This document shows, one piece after another, positions 1-8,375 of a stretch of 18,595 bases of DNA (its first letter is position 1; every line of letters starts with the position of its first letter). A program made the translations under genes and the position numbers. The notes under the pieces are model-generated. The model did no database searches, was not told the origin of the DNA, and worked only from the letters and a program-made list of their open reading frames with translations. This DNA comes from Camelimonas abortus. GTDB taxonomy: Bacteria; Pseudomonadota; Alphaproteobacteria; Rhizobiales; Beijerinckiaceae. The stretch lies in assembly GCF_042647165.1 (NCBI RefSeq), contig NZ_JBHRUV010000074.1. The stretch is one strand, 5' to 3'.

Positions 1-99
1 ACCCGGCCGACCCGCGCCTCCCGGATCCGCCGGCTGGACGCCAAGACCCGCCGCAGCCGCATCAAGGCCGGCCGCGGCCGCCCATCCGCCGACGACTGA
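1..99 (+). CDS. arfB: Alternative ribosome-rescue factor ArfB, C-terminal tail (partial)
   Basis: This is the last 32 codons of a gene entering from the left edge, ending at TGA 97-99. The peptide is strongly basic and includes RRLDAKTRRSRIKAGRGRP. That matches the Lys/Arg-rich tail of ArfB (YaeJ), the RF1/2-like peptidyl-tRNA hydrolase that frees ribosomes stalled on mRNAs lacking a stop codon; in that family the tail enters the empty mRNA channel of the small subunit. The catalytic GGQ domain would lie upstream of the window and cannot be seen. The identification rests on the tail alone, so another basic C-terminus is possible. A perfect palindrome follows the stop directly. Confidence 0.6.
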   Translation, partial: TRPTRASRIRRLDAKTRRSRIKAGRGRPSADD

Positions 100-406
100 G
101 CCGCGCCCGGCCGGGCGCGGGCCCTGAACGCAGCGCGGGACGGCGGCGTGGGCCATGCAGCAGGCGCCGGGCAGGCGCGTCCCATCATGACGTTGACGCG
201 CTAGCCGCCGCCCGGCCGCCCCTTTAGGCTTTCCCGGCCATCCCCGCCACGCCCCGGCCCGTGCGCCGGCCGGCGTTCCTGCCCCACGGCTTCCTGGCGC
301 GCCGCGGTCCCGCTCCGCGTGGAGAAAGGGGCCGCGAGGTCCGGCTGCGTCCCTGCGGCCGCCCCGGCGGCGACAGGGGCCGGCGTAACGACAGAAACGG
401 ACCCAC
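100..406. other. Intergenic region between arfB and the MBL-fold gene
   Basis: About 307 bases without a convincing gene. Apart from the palindrome at its left end I see no clear promoter. A TTGACG at 193-198 has no matching -10 at a usable distance. The open frames crossing it lack a ribosome site and read as shadows of the GC-rich composition. Confidence 0.5.
101..120. terminator. Perfect 20-nt palindrome after arfB
   Basis: The two 10-nt halves (101-110 and 111-120) are exact reverse complements, all G and C. They can form an 8-bp stem with a GGCC loop, starting one base after the arfB stop codon. No T-run follows, so this is not a standard intrinsic terminator. It could slow polymerase or protect the mRNA 3' end. 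Confidence 0.35.
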
Positions 407-1450
407 ATGGACCTGCAGCAGCACGAACCGCTCCTGACCTTTCCCTTCCGCGAGCCGCCCGCTCCGGGCGAGGCGGTCGCGGTCGCCCCCGGCCTGCTCT
501 GGGCCCGTTTCGCGCTGCCCTTCGCCCTCAACCACGTCAACGTTTACCTGATCGAGGACGACGGCGGCTGGGCGGCGTTCGACTGCGGCGTCGCCAACGA
601 CGCCACCCGCGCCCAGTGGCTGCGGCTGCTGGAGGGGCCGCTGGCCGGCCGGCCGCTCACGCGGCTGATCGTGTCGCACCATCACCCCGATCACATCGGC
701 CTCGCCGGCTGGCTGTGCGAGCGCTTCGGCCTGCGGCTGCTGATGACCCAGTCGGAATATCTGGAGGGGCGCTACATCGCCCTCAATCCGGACCAGACGG
801 GCAAGGGGCCGTTCCGCCAGTTCTACCTCGACCACGGGCTCGACGACGCCGCAACCGACGTGGTGGTCAGCCAGGGCCACGGCTACCTGCGCATGGTGAC
901 GCCGCTGCCGCCCACCTTCCGGCGGCTGGCTGCCGGCGAGACGCTGCGCATCGGCGGACGCCGGTTCGAGATCTTCACCGGCGGCGGCCACGCCGCCGAG
1001 CAGGCGATGCTCTACTGCCGTGAGGAAAACCTGTTCCTCGGCGCCGATCAGGTGCTGGCGAAGATCACGCCCAACGTCAGCGTGTGGGCCATGGAGCCCG
1101 AGGGCGATCCGCTGGGCCTCTACCGGCGCTCGCTGCGCGAGCTGGAGGCGGCCATCGACGCGGACGCGCTGGTGCTGCCCGGCCACAACCTGCCGTTCCG
1201 CGGCCTGCACCTGCGGCTGCGCGCCCTCGACGCCCACCACGAGCACCGCTGCGACATCCTGCTGGAGGCCTGCGCCCGCCGGCCCTGCACGGTGGCCGAG
1301 CTGGTGCCGGTGATGTTCCCGCGCGAGCTGGATCCGCACCAGATGAGCTTCGCCTTCAGCGAGGCCCTGGCCCATGTGAACTACCTGGCCGAACGCGGCC
1401 AGCTGCGCTGGGTGGAGACGGAGGGCGCGCGTCGCCTGGTCCGCGCCTGA
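407..1450 (+). CDS. Metallo-beta-lactamase-fold hydrolase
   Basis: This 347-residue protein has the binuclear metal-hydrolase fold. The metal-binding motif HxHxDH is at residues 91-96 (SHHHPDHIG). Further metal ligands are His195 (GGGH), Asp213 (LGAD) and His260 (PGH). About 85 residues follow the last ligand and fit the winged-helix tail seen in LACTB2-like members. Family members hydrolyse thioesters, lactones, phosphodiesters or nucleic acids; the substrate here cannot be read from sequence. No signal peptide is visible, so it is probably cytoplasmic. ATG 407 is the first good start, with only a weak purine stretch (GAAACGGA) before it. The gene stands alone between arfB and a convergent membrane protein. 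The metal site looks intact; the sequence after His195 is AAEQ, where related proteins often have SPEH. Confidence 0.88.
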   Translation: MDLQQHEPLLTFPFREPPAPGEAVAVAPGLLWARFALPFALNHVNVYLIEDDGGWAAFDCGVANDATRAQWLRLLEGPLAGRPLTRLIVSHHHPDHIGLAGWLCERFGLRLLMTQSEYLEGRYIALNPDQTGKGPFRQFYLDHGLDDAATDVVVSQGHGYLRMVTPLPPTFRRLAAGETLRIGGRRFEIFTGGGHAAEQAMLYCREENLFLGADQVLAKITPNVSVWAMEPEGDPLGLYRRSLRELEAAIDADALVLPGHNLPFRGLHLRLRALDAHHEHRCDILLEACARRPCTVAELVPVMFPRELDPHQMSFAFSEALAHVNYLAERGQLRWVETEGARRLVRA

Positions 1451-1509
1451 CAGGCGCCGGACGCGGCCGGCGGCGCATCTGGCCGCGCCGCCGCCTGGCG
1501 CGGCGGCGC

Positions 1510-2520
1510 TCAGCGCGCCATCGGCAGCTGCAGGATGCGTTCGGTTTCGCTGATGCGCTCGTAGCGGGCGCCCATGTCGCGCGCCATCTTGTGCACGATG
1601 GTGGTGGCGGTGGCGCTGATGTAGTGCGTGCGCGCGTCGCGCACCAGCATGCCCTCGATGATCTCGATGTGGATCACGATGTCGTCGCCGTGGTTCTGCA
1701 CGGTCATGCGCACGGCGCCGCCGTCCGGGACCGACAGCGCCAGATCCCACAGGATCTCCGCCACCATGATCAGCGCGTGCACCATGTGCTCGTGCGCCGG
1801 CCGGAAGGCGTAGGAGGTGATCATGTTGAGGCGGATGCGGCCGCCGGAGGCGTCGTCGAGCGTCAGCTGGCTGACGCGCTCCAGCAGGTCCGCCGGCCGC
1901 GCCTCGTCATAGGGCAGGCGGCCAATGGCGGAGTGGATGCTGCGGACCGCCATGTGGCGCTCCTCCACGCCGGTGGGCGCCAGGACATGCGCCGGCGCCG
2001 CCCCGCGCCGGTAAAGGCGCAGCGGCCGCGCCGTGACGGCGATGTTCTTCGTGATCCATGAATTGAGCGCCGCCAGCGCGATGGTGCGCGCCGCCAGCTG
2101 CTGGCGGTCCTGCTGGCCCCATGCGCCGCCGGCGCCCGCCGCTGCGAGAGCGCGCCGCTCCGGCGGCGCGTCCTCGTCGCGGTCCTCATACAGCAGCAGG
2201 ATGATCGCCGCGCCGGCCACGAACAGCCCGAGCAGGAAATAGCCCTGGAACGTCTGGCCGAGGGTGAAGGTCCACGGCGGCGTGAAAATCAGCGACGCGC
2301 ACACCAGCGAGCCGACGATGGCCACGAACACGCCGGACCAGCGCCCGGCCAGGTGCCGCGCCAGCGCCACCGCCGGCAGATAGGTCATCATCGGCGCGCC
2401 GATCAGCGACGTGGCGAGATAAAGCTGGGGGAGGGTGGGGATAATGGCGAGCGCCGCGGCCACCAGAAACTGGCCCACGGGGGAAGTAACGATGTCGCGT
2501 GTCCTCGCCGCCAGTCTCAT
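1510..2520 (-). CDS. DUF4118-type membrane protein with degenerate HWE/HisKA_2-like kinase domain
   Basis: 336 residues. The N-terminus has four likely membrane helices (about 16-34, 38-55, 62-80, 93-111) with spacing like the DUF4118 sensor module of KdpD-type and HWE kinases. A charged Ala-rich linker (112-145) follows. Residues 146-220 resemble a dimerisation/phosphoacceptor region and 228-334 a GHKL ATPase fold (beta strands RMTVQNHG and IVIHIEI, last helix THYISATATTIVHKMARD). However, there is no phosphoacceptor His motif (HRVKN or HExxN type), no N-box Asn where MVAEILWDLAL aligns, and no Gly-rich lid. I infer a membrane protein that has lost kinase activity, or a very divergent one. 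The start is ATG 2518-2520 with no strong ribosome site. The gene converges with the MBL-fold gene, 59 bases between stops. Confidence 0.65.
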   Translation of the reverse strand: MRLAARTRDIVTSPVGQFLVAAALAIIPTLPQLYLATSLIGAPMMTYLPAVALARHLAGRWSGVFVAIVGSLVCASLIFTPPWTFTLGQTFQGYFLLGLFVAGAAIILLLYEDRDEDAPPERRALAAAGAGGAWGQQDRQQLAARTIALAALNSWITKNIAVTARPLRLYRRGAAPAHVLAPTGVEERHMAVRSIHSAIGRLPYDEARPADLLERVSQLTLDDASGGRIRLNMITSYAFRPAHEHMVHALIMVAEILWDLALSVPDGGAVRMTVQNHGDDIVIHIEIIEGMLVRDARTHYISATATTIVHKMARDMGARYERISETERILQLPMAR

Positions 2521-2925
2521 GTCAACAGACCCGCCCGAATGTGAGGGGGCGCCGCGCAGGGCCCGCGGCGCCAGCCCGGACGGCCAGAAGGACGCCAGGA
2601 ACCGGCTCGCGGAAGGATGTGGGGATGGGAGCGCCTGTACGTTCGCGTCCGCCGTCGCTTATCGTGACAGCGCCGGCCATTTCCGGCCAGCGGCTGGCGA
2701 CGCTTCCCCGCGAAACCTTTCGCCTGCCTCCGGTAAATTCCCCGTGAACGGCGCAGCTCACGTTTCGGAATATCCCGCCTGCTCCGTGGTTTTCAAGGCG
2801 CTTCATGACGTTCCGCATGTCTGGCGATAACCGTTGACGACCGGCGCGAACGCCGCGGCGCTTCCGCCGCCGCGACGGCGCGGCTGCCCGGGACGGTTCC
2901 TGGAGCGCGCGGCGCCGGCGTCCCG
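2521..2925. other. Intergenic region between two minus-strand genes
   Basis: About 405 bases between the DUF3108 gene and the DUF4118 gene. It holds the candidate promoter at 2767-2796. At its right edge is a 7-bp hairpin (2919-2925 / 2930-2936, loop CTAT) that overlaps the DUF3108 stop codon but has no T-run. Open frames here (for example minus 2522-2818) have no recognisable domain or ribosome site, and I do not call them genes. Confidence 0.5.
2767..2796 (-). promoter_or_regulatory. Candidate sigma-70 promoter for the DUF4118 gene
   Basis: On the minus strand TTGAAA (plus 2791-2796) is followed after 18 bases by TATTCC (plus 2767-2772). It points toward the DUF4118 gene but lies about 250 bases from its ATG, implying a long leader. 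The match is moderate and may be chance. Confidence 0.3.
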
Positions 2926-3804
2926 CTATCGGGACGGGCGGTCGCGGCCCGAAGCGACCGAGACGCCGTTGATGGTGACCCTGGTGGCCTGCATCACTGA
3001 CATCCCCATGGTGGTGCGGATGTAGATGCGCAGCGGCGCGTACAGCCCCGTGTCCGCCACCGGCGCCAGCGTCACGCCCATGTCGGTGTTCTGCTCCATG
3101 AATTTGGTCATGCGCCGGTCCGGCCGGTGGCCGGAGACGGGCGCGTAACGCGCCGAGCAGGTGATCGCGGGCCCGCTGTAGCCCGCCTGGGTGACCATGG
3201 CCTGCCCCTTGTAGCGCAGCACCACGTCGAAGCGGGTCGCGCCGTCGAACACCGGAATGGTGCGGTTGCAGACCTCGCCGGGGCGCCGGCCCGGAGCGGG
3301 CATGAGCAGGGCGCTCAGCGGGTCGGTGACGCCGGCGCGATGGGCGGCGGTGACCGCGACGCGGTCCGGAACGTCCCAGTTCTCCAGCGGCGGGTTGATC
3401 TCGACGGCGCTGACCGCGCCGCCCGAAAAGGCCATGCGCAGCGTGCGCGTGTCGTTTGCGGCGGCGGCGATCACCGCCAGCGATTCCGGCAGGATGCGCT
3501 CGCCGGCGATGCGCCCGGTTGCGCGCGCGCCGCCCTTGCCGCTCACCAGCACGCCGGCGAGGCCGGTGAGCCTGGCGTGCAGGTCGATCTCATAGGCGCC
3601 GGCGCCGTCCACCGTCGCCCGGAGGCGGGCGGCGCCGATGTTCACGCCGGCCAGCGACAGGGCGTAGGCGGCCTCGAACGAGCCGGCGCGCGGCGCCTGC
3701 TGCGCCGTGGCCGCGCCCGGCGCGGCGGCCGCGGCCAGCAGCACGGCCGCCGCCTGCAGGCGGAGCCGGACGCGACGGCGCGCGTATGGGCGTTGTGTGG
3801 TCAT
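2926..3804 (-). CDS. DUF3108 family exported protein
   Basis: 292 residues from ATG 3802-3804. This start is preferred over a longer open frame because GGAAGG sits just upstream, and a good signal peptide follows: an Arg-rich n-region, an Ala/Leu-rich core and a cleavage site near AATA-QQ (about residues 34-36). The rest is predicted periplasmic, mostly beta strand. Recognisable DUF3108 landmarks are the opening strand FEAAYALSLAGVNIGAARL, the central VFDGATRFDVVL, and the closing PLRIYIRTTMGM stretch. DUF3108 proteins are common in alphaproteobacteria and have no established biochemical role; a lipid- or envelope-related beta-barrel-like fold is conjecture. Two Cys (in GEVCNRT and AITCSAR) could form a disulphide. 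It is transcribed away from the MFS gene. Confidence 0.8.
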   Translation of the reverse strand: MTTQRPYARRRVRLRLQAAAVLLAAAAAPGAATAQQAPRAGSFEAAYALSLAGVNIGAARLRATVDGAGAYEIDLHARLTGLAGVLVSGKGGARATGRIAGERILPESLAVIAAAANDTRTLRMAFSGGAVSAVEINPPLENWDVPDRVAVTAAHRAGVTDPLSALLMPAPGRRPGEVCNRTIPVFDGATRFDVVLRYKGQAMVTQAGYSGPAITCSARYAPVSGHRPDRRMTKFMEQNTDMGVTLAPVADTGLYAPLRIYIRTTMGMSVMQATRVTINGVSVASGRDRPSR

Positions 3805-3944
3805 CCTGAACCTTCCGGCTGGCGGGATCGTACGGCCTGCCGCGCTGGCGCGGCCGCGTGCTCCGGTCCGCCAGCATGTCGTCTCATGGTGAACAAAATG
3901 TATCCCCTGACGGAAGGGCGCTGTCCGGCGATCCAGCCGTATTC

Positions 3945-3963
3945 CCATGCATTCAATGCATGG
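3945..3963. repeat. 8-bp perfect inverted repeat between divergent genes
   Basis: CCATGCAT and ATGCATGG are exact reverse complements separated by TCA. The element sits in the gap between the divergent DUF3108 and MFS genes and is less GC-rich than its surroundings. It could be an operator for a dimeric regulator, or a hairpin in one leader. No regulator gene is adjacent. Confidence 0.4.
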
Positions 3964-4074
3964 CGGTCATGATCGCCGCCGCTGTGATGCGCAGGACGTT
4001 GCCATCAGCCGCGCGTTTCGTTCATTGTCCGCTGTCTCCGGCCGCCCCCCCCGACCGCAGCCGGACCTGACTGC

Positions 4075-4080
4075 AGGAGA
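4075..4080 (+). promoter_or_regulatory. Ribosome binding site of the MFS gene
   Basis: AGGAGA lies 8 bases before ATG 4089. It is one of the clearest Shine-Dalgarno matches in the window and fixes the start of the transporter. Confidence 0.75.
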
Positions 4081-4088
4081 AAACCGGC

Positions 4089-5318
4089 ATGAGCGTGGCG
4101 ACAGCCCCGCAGGCGCGGCACGGATCAGGCGCCGGCACGGAGCGCGTCGCGCTCCACGTGCTGGGCGCCATCAGCCTGTCGCATCTGCTCAACGACCTGA
4201 TCCAGGCCGTTGTTCCGGCCATTTATCCGGTGCTGAAGCGCGACTTCCGGCTCGACTTCGCGCAGATCGGCCTCATCACCTTCTGCTTCTACGCGGTGTC
4301 CTCCCTGATCCAGCCGCTCGTGGGGCTGTACGCCGACCGACGTCCGCTGCCGTTCTCCCTGGCGGCGGGCATGGGCGCCAGCCTGGTGGGGCTGCTGCTG
4401 CTGTCTACGGCGTGGAGCTATCCGGTGATTCTGGCGGCGGCCATGCTGGTGGGGCTTGGCTCGGCGGTGTTCCACCCGGAGGCGTCGCGCGTGGCGCGCA
4501 TGGCCTCCGGCGGGCGCCACGGCCTCGCCCAGTCGCTGTTTCAGGTGGGCGGCAACGCCGGCACGGCGCTCGGCCCGCTGATGGCGGCGCTCGTCGTGGT
4601 TCCGCGCGGCCAGGGCGGAGTCGCCTGGTTTTCGCTGGCGGCGCTGGCGGCCATCGTGGTGCTCGCCCTGGTCGGGCGCTGGTACGGCGCGCAGGTGGCG
4701 CGGGCGCGCGCCGGCGCCGCCGCTCCCTCGCGCGCCAGCCCGCCGGGCCGCCGCCAGCTGGTCCTGGCGCTGCTGGTGCTCGGCGTGCTGATCTTCTCGA
4801 AGTTTTTCTACACAACCTCGATCAGCACCTATTACGCCTTTTTCCTCATGGACCGTTTCGGCGTCCCGGTGCAGCAGGCGCAGTTTTTCCTGTTCCTGTA
4901 TCTGGCGGCGGTGGCGGCGGGCACCATCGCCGGCGGGCCGCTGGGCGACCGTTTCGGCCGCAAGCCGGTGATCTGGTTCTCCATCCTCGGCGCCGCCCCC
5001 TTCACCCTGGCGCTCCCCTGGGCCAGCCTCGCCTGGACGCCGGCGCTCACCATGATCATCGGCTTCATCATGGCCTCGGCCTTTCCGGCCATCGTGGTCT
5101 ACGCCCAGGAGCTGCTGCCCGGGCGCGTCGGCATGATCTCGGGCCTGTTCTTCGGCTTCGCCTTCGGCATGGGCGGCCTTGGCGCGGCGCTGCTCGGCCA
5201 GCTGGCCGACGCGGCCGGCATCGCCACGGTGTACCGCATCTGCGCCTTCCTGCCGCTCGCCGGCCTGCTGGCCTGGTTCCTGCCGTCGGGCCGGCGCGGG
5301 GCGGGGGCGAGGGCCTGA
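4089..5318 (+). CDS. MFS exporter, fosmidomycin-resistance (Fsr)-like
   Basis: 409 residues with about 12 membrane helices in two six-helix halves separated by a basic loop (about 203-222). Landmarks of the Fsr branch are SHLLNDLIQAVVPAIYP in helix 1 (residues 31-47), GLGSAVFHPEASR (122-134), LFQVGGNAGTALGP (150-163) and the second-half MFS motif GDRFGRKP (286-293). A conserved LPGRVGMISGLFFGFAFGMG lies near the end. Fsr of E. coli exports fosmidomycin by proton antiport. Relatives with this annotation are common in Hyphomicrobiales, and the natural substrate here is unknown. The start is set by AGGAGA. The gene is divergent from DUF3108 and its stop is only 9 bases from the stop of the convergent CobW gene. 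Confidence 0.88.
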   Translation: MSVATAPQARHGSGAGTERVALHVLGAISLSHLLNDLIQAVVPAIYPVLKRDFRLDFAQIGLITFCFYAVSSLIQPLVGLYADRRPLPFSLAAGMGASLVGLLLLSTAWSYPVILAAAMLVGLGSAVFHPEASRVARMASGGRHGLAQSLFQVGGNAGTALGPLMAALVVVPRGQGGVAWFSLAALAAIVVLALVGRWYGAQVARARAGAAAPSRASPPGRRQLVLALLVLGVLIFSKFFYTTSISTYYAFFLMDRFGVPVQQAQFFLFLYLAAVAAGTIAGGPLGDRFGRKPVIWFSILGAAPFTLALPWASLAWTPALTMIIGFIMASAFPAIVVYAQELLPGRVGMISGLFFGFAFGMGGLGAALLGQLADAAGIATVYRICAFLPLAGLLAWFLPSGRRGAGARA

Positions 5319-5327
5319 ACGGCCGGC

Positions 5328-6548
<1,221 letters not shown>

Positions 6549-6608
6549 GGCTGTGGCTCCGTCTGCGCCGCCGGGGGGCGCGCGCCCGCGCCGGTTCCGC
6601 CGGCGCGG

Positions 6609-8102
6609 TCAGCGGGTTCCGGTCGCGGCGCCCTGGCCGGCGCGCGCGTCCTTCCTGGCAGCATCGCCGGCCTTCGCGCCAGTCCTGCCTTTCGCGCCGG
6701 CGTCCTTTTTCCCTGCATCTTTTCCTTCCGGCCTGCCGCCGGTTTTCGCCGCGCCCTTTGCGGCGCCTGCGGGCGCGCCGTGGGCCGCCGCCGCATCCCT
6801 GCCTGCGGGCGCCCTGGCGCCTTTCGCCTTCTGCGGCGCGCCGGCGGATCTGGCGGGCGCGCCAGCCGTTGCGGCCTTGCGGGCCGCGGCGGAGGGGCCG
6901 CGCACGTTCTTCACCGCCTTCACGCTGGCCGGGCCGTCATCTTCGGCGGCGTAGGCGGCGGCGGTTCCGCCGGGGGCGCGGCGGCGGGCCACTGCGGTCG
7001 CGCCGGCGTCCGGCGTGCGGCCCACGAACACCGGAATGGGGTGAAGCGGCGCGCGCGGCGGCAGGGTGCTGCCGGCGACCGGCGTCTCCCAGTCGCTGTT
7101 GCCGCCGCCAAACAGGGCGAAAACGGGCGAGGGCGCGCCGGCGCCGTTCTCCGCCTCCTCCTCGCCGCGGGCGCCGCGGCCGGCGCCGCAGACCTTCTCG
7201 CGCAGGTCGGGCGGGTCAAGCCGGGTGGGCAGCGGCAGCGTGTCAAGGTTGCCGGGGCCGCCCCAGCCGGAATCGGCGAAGCCGCGGTCGAGCAGCGCCG
7301 CCGCCATCAGCGTGCGCGCCGCCCCCGAGGGCGCCCCCAGCACCACGGCCAGCAGGCGGCGGTTGCCGCGCGTCGCCGTGGCCACCACATTGAAGCCGGA
7401 CGAGCAGATGAAGCCGGTTTTCATGCCGGTGACGTAAGGATAGCGCCCCACCAGGCCGTTGGTGTTCTTGTAAATGCGCTTGCCCAGCTGCACCGCCTCA
7501 ATGCCAAAGTAATGGGCGTATTCCGGAAACTGCAGCAGCGCCGTGCGGGCGAGCAGGGCGAGATCGCGCGCGGTGCTGCGGTTGTCCGGATCCGGCAGGC
7601 CGTTGGGATTGGCGAAGCTGGTCTGGACCATGCCCAGCTCGTGCGCCGCGTCGTTCATCATGCGCACGAAATTCTCGACCGTGCCGCCCACGCCCTCGGC
7701 CAGCACGATCGCCATGTCGTTGGCCGACTTCACCATCATCATCTTCAGGGCGTTGTCGACCGTGACCTCGACGCCGGGCCGGAAACCCATTTTCGACGGC
7801 GGCGCCGCGGCGGCGCGGGCGCTGACCACCAGCGGCGTGTCCGGCTTCAGCTGGCCGTTGCGCAGGGCGTGCATCACAAGGTAAGCCGTCATCACCTTGG
7901 TGACGGAGGCCGGATACCAGGGTTCGCGGGCTTCTTTCGCGTAAAGCACCCGTCCGCTGTCGATATCCATCACCAGGGCGGGCGCGGCCAGCGCCGGGCC
8001 GGCGGCGAGGGCGAGAAGCGCAAGGAGCGCCGCCACGAGGCGCGGGCGCGGCATGATCCGGAGGAAGCGCAGGGCGCGCGGGCGGTTGGGGTCCTGGGTC
8101 AT
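6609..8102 (-). CDS. D-alanyl-D-alanine carboxypeptidase (PBP5/DacF type) with long Ala/Lys-rich tail
   Basis: 497 residues from ATG 8102 (a GTG four codons upstream, 8114, is the alternative; neither has a clear ribosome site). Numbering from that GTG: a signal peptide ends near residue 43 (ALA-AP). The serine-peptidase motifs are all present: SVTK (Ser70, Lys73), SAN (130-132) and KTG (232-234). Such enzymes trim the terminal D-Ala of peptidoglycan pentapeptides in the periplasm. The catalytic domain ends near residue 290. The usual beta-rich PBP5 C-terminal domain and amphipathic anchor are not recognisable. Instead about 200 residues of Ala/Gly/Pro/Lys/Arg-rich, probably disordered sequence follow, ending in a KDAGKKDAGAKG-like basic stretch. 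It is divergent from the EamA gene and upstream of the CobW gene. Confidence 0.87.
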   Translation of the reverse strand: MTQDPNRPRALRFLRIMPRPRLVAALLALLALAAGPALAAPALVMDIDSGRVLYAKEAREPWYPASVTKVMTAYLVMHALRNGQLKPDTPLVVSARAAAAPPSKMGFRPGVEVTVDNALKMMMVKSANDMAIVLAEGVGGTVENFVRMMNDAAHELGMVQTSFANPNGLPDPDNRSTARDLALLARTALLQFPEYAHYFGIEAVQLGKRIYKNTNGLVGRYPYVTGMKTGFICSSGFNVVATATRGNRRLLAVVLGAPSGAARTLMAAALLDRGFADSGWGGPGNLDTLPLPTRLDPPDLREKVCGAGRGARGEEEAENGAGAPSPVFALFGGGNSDWETPVAGSTLPPRAPLHPIPVFVGRTPDAGATAVARRRAPGGTAAAYAAEDDGPASVKAVKNVRGPSAAARKAATAGAPARSAGAPQKAKGARAPAGRDAAAAHGAPAGAAKGAAKTGGRPEGKDAGKKDAGAKGRTGAKAGDAARKDARAGQGAATGTR

Positions 8103-8361
8103 CGGCTGACGCACGTTCGTTTCTGGCGGCCCGTCCGGGCGCGGGCGCGACCGCAGGGACGGCGCGCGGCGCCGCGATCGGTCATGATCACGGATGATTG
8201 CACAATTCGCCGTTAACGTCCTGCTCCCGTACGAAGGCGTTCATGTTTTTTCCGGCGGCGCGCGGCTGCCCGCAGGCCGCGGACGTCCCGTCGCCGGACA
8301 CGCCGGCGGCCGCCCGCGCGGCCCGGCGACGGTTGGGGCGGCGGTAGCCGCAGAATGCGGC

Positions 8362-8370
8362 GAGGGGAGG
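8362..8370 (+). promoter_or_regulatory. Ribosome binding site choosing the EamA start
   Basis: GAGGGGAGG lies 5 bases before ATG 8376. This favours that start over ATG 8355, seven codons upstream, which would place the purine stretch inside the gene. Confidence 0.65.
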
Positions 8371-8375
8371 GCGCG

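Noticed and set aside
224..1750. Long minus-strand open frame of 508 codons opposite the MBL-fold gene.
   Set aside because: The translation is Ala/Arg/His/Gln-rich low complexity with no domain. It is an antisense shadow of a real gene with intact metal-binding motifs.
2522..2818. Small minus-strand frame of 98 codons upstream of the DUF4118 gene.
   Set aside because: No ribosome site and no recognisable domain; the candidate promoter for the downstream gene lies inside it.
3127..3972. Plus-strand open frames of up to 281 codons opposite DUF3108.
   Set aside because: Arg/Ala/Gly-rich shadow; the opposite strand has a signal peptide, a ribosome site and DUF3108 landmarks.
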